The notes below the pieces were generated by a model. That model worked only from the letters and a program-made list of their open reading frames with translations, searched no databases and was not told the DNA's origin. This document shows, in pieces, positions 33,995 to 36,672 of a stretch of 36,672 nucleotides of DNA (position 1 is the stretch's first letter; each line of letters begins with the position of its first letter). Both the position numbers and the translations under genes were made by a program. Origin of the DNA: Pseudomonadota bacterium. GTDB lineage: Bacteria; Desulfobacterota; Desulfobulbia; Desulfobulbales; SURF-16. The stretch is from assembly GCA_018816555.1 (NCBI GenBank), contig JAHIVT010000155.1, forward strand, positions 1 to 36,672. The letters are read 5' to 3'.

Positions 33995-34600
33995 ATGGGT
34001 CTTTTATCCTCCTCGGCAACCTTTGTCCGCTATGCGGTTGAAGGTGAGCTACCGCCTAATTTCCTGGATTTCGCAGCCGAGCGAATTGCTGCCAACGCCT
34101 ACCGGGATATTGACGACAATTATGAAGAACGGTCTGTCGGCTGGGTTTCCGTGCTGAACATGTTTGACTCCTCTTTTGAGTACGCCTCCTTTGCAGCCGG
34201 TGACCATATTGTTCTCACCCTGCGGGTTGATGAACGCACGGTGTCGCCCAAGATTCTGAAAAAATTCACCATGAAAGAGGAGGCAAGGCTGCTGAAGGAA
34301 CGGCAGATCCCCAAGCTGAGCCGGACCCAGAAAATCGAGATCAAGGAAAGCGTCAAACTGATGCTGATGAAGAAGGCGGTGCCGTCGCCGACCACCTATG
34401 ATCTCTGCTGGAATCTTTCCGAAGGCACCCTGCTCTTTTTTTCCACCAGCCAGAAGGCCCAGACGGAGCTGGAAGATTTCTTCAAAAAGACCTTTGATCT
34501 TTCGCTGCGCCTCCAGATCCCCTATCTCACGGCGGAACATCTTCTCAAACCGGAATATCATGACGCCCTTTCCCGGCTAACCCCTGATATCCTCATCTGA
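33995..34600 (+). CDS. Short RdgC-family recombination-associated protein
   Basis: The 201-residue protein begins SSSATFVRYAVEGELP and includes RSVGWVSVLNMFDSSFEYASF, VLTLRVDERTVSPKIL, KKFTMKEEARLL and the basic RTQKIEIKESVKLMLMKKAVPSPTTYDLCWNL. These are the hallmarks of RdgC, a DNA-binding protein that encircles dsDNA and modulates RecA. It is about 100 residues shorter than the E. coli protein, which seems usual in Desulfobacterota. It is followed after 11 bp by a gene of matching phylogenetic spread, so the two probably form an operon. Confidence 0.85.
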   Translation: MGLLSSSATFVRYAVEGELPPNFLDFAAERIAANAYRDIDDNYEERSVGWVSVLNMFDSSFEYASFAAGDHIVLTLRVDERTVSPKILKKFTMKEEARLLKERQIPKLSRTQKIEIKESVKLMLMKKAVPSPTTYDLCWNLSEGTLLFFSTSQKAQTELEDFFKKTFDLSLRLQIPYLTAEHLLKPEYHDALSRLTPDILI

Positions 34601-34611
34601 AAGGGCCATTT

Positions 34612-35151
34612 ATGGACTTAGTTGATTTAATTGTCGAAAAAAGATTTCTTGGCCAGGAGTTTCTTACCTGGCTCTGGTATAAGAGCGATGAACGGGGCGG
34701 TACGGTATTTCTGCCCGGCACCGGCGACACCCAGCTTGTTTTTGAAAAACACATGCTGCTGGAGTATGGTGAAGGAGAGGCCTTTGAAAAAATCATCTGC
34801 CAGGGCCTGCAGGCGGAGCTGAACGAAGCCCGCACCGGGCTGCGCATGGGCAAGAAACTGGAACAGGCCCGCATCCATATTATCCAGGGCGAGTATGAAT
34901 GGCATATGACGCTGAAAGCAAGTCTGCTGGAATTCCGCAGCGTCAAACCGCCCAAGACCATGGCTGGCTCCGAGGAAGGCGCCACGGCGGAAGCCGTTGA
35001 GGGACGCCTGCTTGACCGGATCGGCATGCTGGAGACGGCAACCCGGACCATTGACGAGCTTTTCCGCGTCTTTCTTGAAATCAGGACCAGTCCGGCCGCC
35101 TGGCAGGAAGAACTGGACCGCATCCGGAAATGGATCCGCAAACCGGAGTAA
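34612..35151 (+). CDS. RdgC companion protein, function unknown
   Basis: The 179-residue protein starts at ATG 34612 with AAAGG upstream. It opens with VEKRFLGQEFLTWLWYKSDE, a segment I associate with proteins encoded next to short RdgC, and has a helical C-terminus (LLDRIGMLETATRTIDELFRVF...). No signal peptide, membrane helix or catalytic motif. It could be the split-off C-terminal half of an ancestral longer RdgC or an independent partner. Soluble and cytoplasmic by appearance. Confidence 0.7.
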   Translation: MDLVDLIVEKRFLGQEFLTWLWYKSDERGGTVFLPGTGDTQLVFEKHMLLEYGEGEAFEKIICQGLQAELNEARTGLRMGKKLEQARIHIIQGEYEWHMTLKASLLEFRSVKPPKTMAGSEEGATAEAVEGRLLDRIGMLETATRTIDELFRVFLEIRTSPAAWQEELDRIRKWIRKPE

Positions 35152-35251
35152 ACCACTGATTGATTATTAACGTGCATGGTCCGGCTACGGACCTTAACAA
35201 AGGACAAAGGCACGGCATTCCCCTTGTGAATGGCGGCCTTTAGCAACGACT

Positions 35252-36672
35252 ATGGAATTTGAAACTGTTATCGGGCTTGAAGTCCATGCCCAGCTGAAGA
35301 CCAAATCTAAAATTTTCTGCAACTGCACCACTGAATTCGGCAAACCGCCCAATACCAATACCTGCCCGGTTTGTCTCGGCATGCCGGGGGTTTTGCCGGT
35401 TCTCAACCGGCAGGTGGTTGAATTCGCCCTGAAAATGGCCATTGCCACCAACTGCGTCATAGCCGAGCTCAATCAGTTCGCCCGGAAAAACTATTTTTAC
35501 CCTGATCTGCCCAAAGGCTATCAGGTGTCCCAGTTTGACCTGCCCATCGCCCAGCACGGGTATGTGGATATCGAGGTGGACGGCAAGACGCGCCGCATCG
35601 GGCTTACCCGCATTCACATGGAAGAGGATGCCGGCAAACTCATCCATGACGACGTCAAGCCGCAGAGTTATGTGGATCTGAACCGGACCGGCGTGCCGCT
35701 TATTGAGATCGTCAGCGAACCGGATATCCGTTCAGCGGAGGAAGCGGCCGCCTATCTGAAAAAACTGCATGCCATTCTCCGTTATCTTGATATCTGCGAC
35801 GGCAACATGCAGGAAGGCAGTTTCCGCTGTGACGCCAATATCTCCCTGCGGCCGGTTGGACAAAAGGAGTTCGGCACCCGTACCGAGTTAAAGAACATGA
35901 ACTCCTTCCGCAATGTGCAGCGGGCCCTGGAGTTTGAGGTGCGGCGCCAGCGTGATGTTCTGCTTGACGGCGGCAAGGTGGTCCAGGAGACCCTGCTGTG
36001 GGATGCGGACCGCAACGTGACCAACTCCATGCGCGGCAAGGAAGAGGCCCACGACTACCGCTATTTCCCTGATCCTGATCTTGTGCCGGTGGTCATTGAT
36101 GAACCGTGGGTCGCCAGGATAAAACAATCCATGCCCGAGCTGCCCGATGCCAAGAAGCAGCGCTTTATCGAGACACTGCAATTTAACGAAGAGGACGCCA
36201 GTGTCCTCACCTCCTCCCGAGAACTGGCCGATTATTTTGAATCCGCCCTGGCTCTCTATCCGGATGCCAAAAAACTGGGTAACTGGATCAAAACGGAGAT
36301 GATGCGCGAACTCAAAGGCGAAGATGGCCTTGATATCCTCGCCTTCCCGGTAACTCCTGAAAATCTTGCCGCCCTGCTTGCCTTAATCGACAAGGGCACC
36401 ATCAGCGGCAAAATCGCCAAAACCGTTTTTGACGAGATGATGAAAAGCGGCAAGGACGCCCAGACCATTGTCAAGGAAAAGAACCTGGTGCAGATGAGTG
36501 ATGAGGGCGATCTTATTCAGATCGTACAGCAGATTGTGCAGGAAAACCCGCAGCAGGTGGCCGATTTCAAGGGCGGCAAGACCAAGCTCATGGGCTTTTT
36601 TGTCGGCCAGCTCATGCAGAAAACCAAGGGCAAGGCCAATCCAAAAATGGCCAATGAGCTCTTCATGCAGGA
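35252..36672 (+). CDS. gatB: Aspartyl/glutamyl-tRNA amidotransferase subunit B (3' end beyond window)
   Basis: The frame from ATG 35252 stays open to the window end (473 codons seen). It contains GatB signatures: [73 protein letters not shown] and the C-terminal YqeY-like helical region ([22 protein letters not shown]). It is the kinase/recognition subunit of the GatCAB complex that transamidates Glu-tRNA(Gln) and/or Asp-tRNA(Asn). No gatA or gatC is visible here. Core housekeeping gene. Confidence 0.97.
   Translation, partial: MEFETVIGLEVHAQLKTKSKIFCNCTTEFGKPPNTNTCPVCLGMPGVLPVLNRQVVEFALKMAIATNCVIAELNQFARKNYFYPDLPKGYQVSQFDLPIAQHGYVDIEVDGKTRRIGLTRIHMEEDAGKLIHDDVKPQSYVDLNRTGVPLIEIVSEPDIRSAEEAAAYLKKLHAILRYLDICDGNMQEGSFRCDANISLRPVGQKEFGTRTELKNMNSFRNVQRALEFEVRRQRDVLLDGGKVVQETLLWDADRNVTNSMRGKEEAHDYRYFPDPDLVPVVIDEPWVARIKQSMPELPDAKKQRFIETLQFNEEDASVLTSSRELADYFESALALYPDAKKLGNWIKTEMMRELKGEDGLDILAFPVTPENLAALLALIDKGTISGKIAKTVFDEMMKSGKDAQTIVKEKNLVQMSDEGDLIQIVQQIVQENPQQVADFKGGKTKLMGFFVGQLMQKTKGKANPKMANELFMQ

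Overview
The window looks like chromosomal DNA of a Desulfobacterota (deltaproteobacterial) dissimilatory metal- or sulfur-cycling bacterium, possibly Desulfobulbales- or Desulfuromonadales-like. The reasons are the density of c-type haem motifs (I count 55 CXXCH), an OmcS-type nanowire cytochrome, a sigma-54 response regulator, a GEMM-I riboswitch, and the tRNA / rdgC / gatB housekeeping end. The taxonomic placement is inference.

Layout. (1) 1-3350 is a decayed accessory region: the 3' end of a transposase-like gene, a 5'-truncated and frameshifted GDP-L-fucose synthase pseudogene plus a second small fragment of a related gene 1.6 kb away, an orphan MNT nucleotidyltransferase, a Fic gene with an internal deletion, and a palindromic dispersed repeat. 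(2) 3375-13254 is sensory and periplasmic: a ComEA-like HhH protein, a PotD-like binding protein followed by a membrane GGDEF-EAL protein (the NspS/MbaA arrangement), a hexahaem c7-type cytochrome, a PhnD-like binding lipoprotein, a histidine kinase with a periplasmic CXXCH haem site, its sigma-54 response regulator, and a REC-PilZ protein. (3) 13687-27681 is an extracellular electron transfer locus: an NHL propeller behind a good sigma-54 promoter; a hexahaem OmcS-family nanowire cytochrome behind a GEMM-I cyclic-dinucleotide riboswitch; then, after a terminator and a new promoter, an eight-gene collinear set (YVTN propeller lipoprotein, outer-membrane beta-barrel with a discoidin-like insert, two CsgG/LpoB-like lipoproteins, a double PpiC/SurA-like isomerase, a 26-haem cytochrome, a 16-haem cytochrome, an NHL propeller). 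(4) 27821-33325, minus strand: a membrane MFS/spermidine-synthase-like fusion and an AAA ATPase / TOPRIM-like pair resembling defence modules. (5) 33603-36672: tRNA-Glu, tRNA-Lys, a short RdgC-family protein, a companion gene and gatB (cut by the window end).

How it may work together (inference). The 26- and 16-haem proteins, the beta-barrel and the surface propellers look like a trans-outer-membrane conduit. It could feed the OmcS-type filament, with the isomerase and lipoproteins assisting export and assembly. Cyclic-di-GMP recurs in four elements: the GGDEF-EAL enzyme, its polyamine-like sensor, the PilZ response regulator and the riboswitch on the nanowire gene. Pairing in the leader suggests the riboswitch turns translation ON when P1 forms. 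The most interesting hypothesis here is that an external small-molecule or redox signal is converted to c-di-GMP and directly gates nanowire synthesis.
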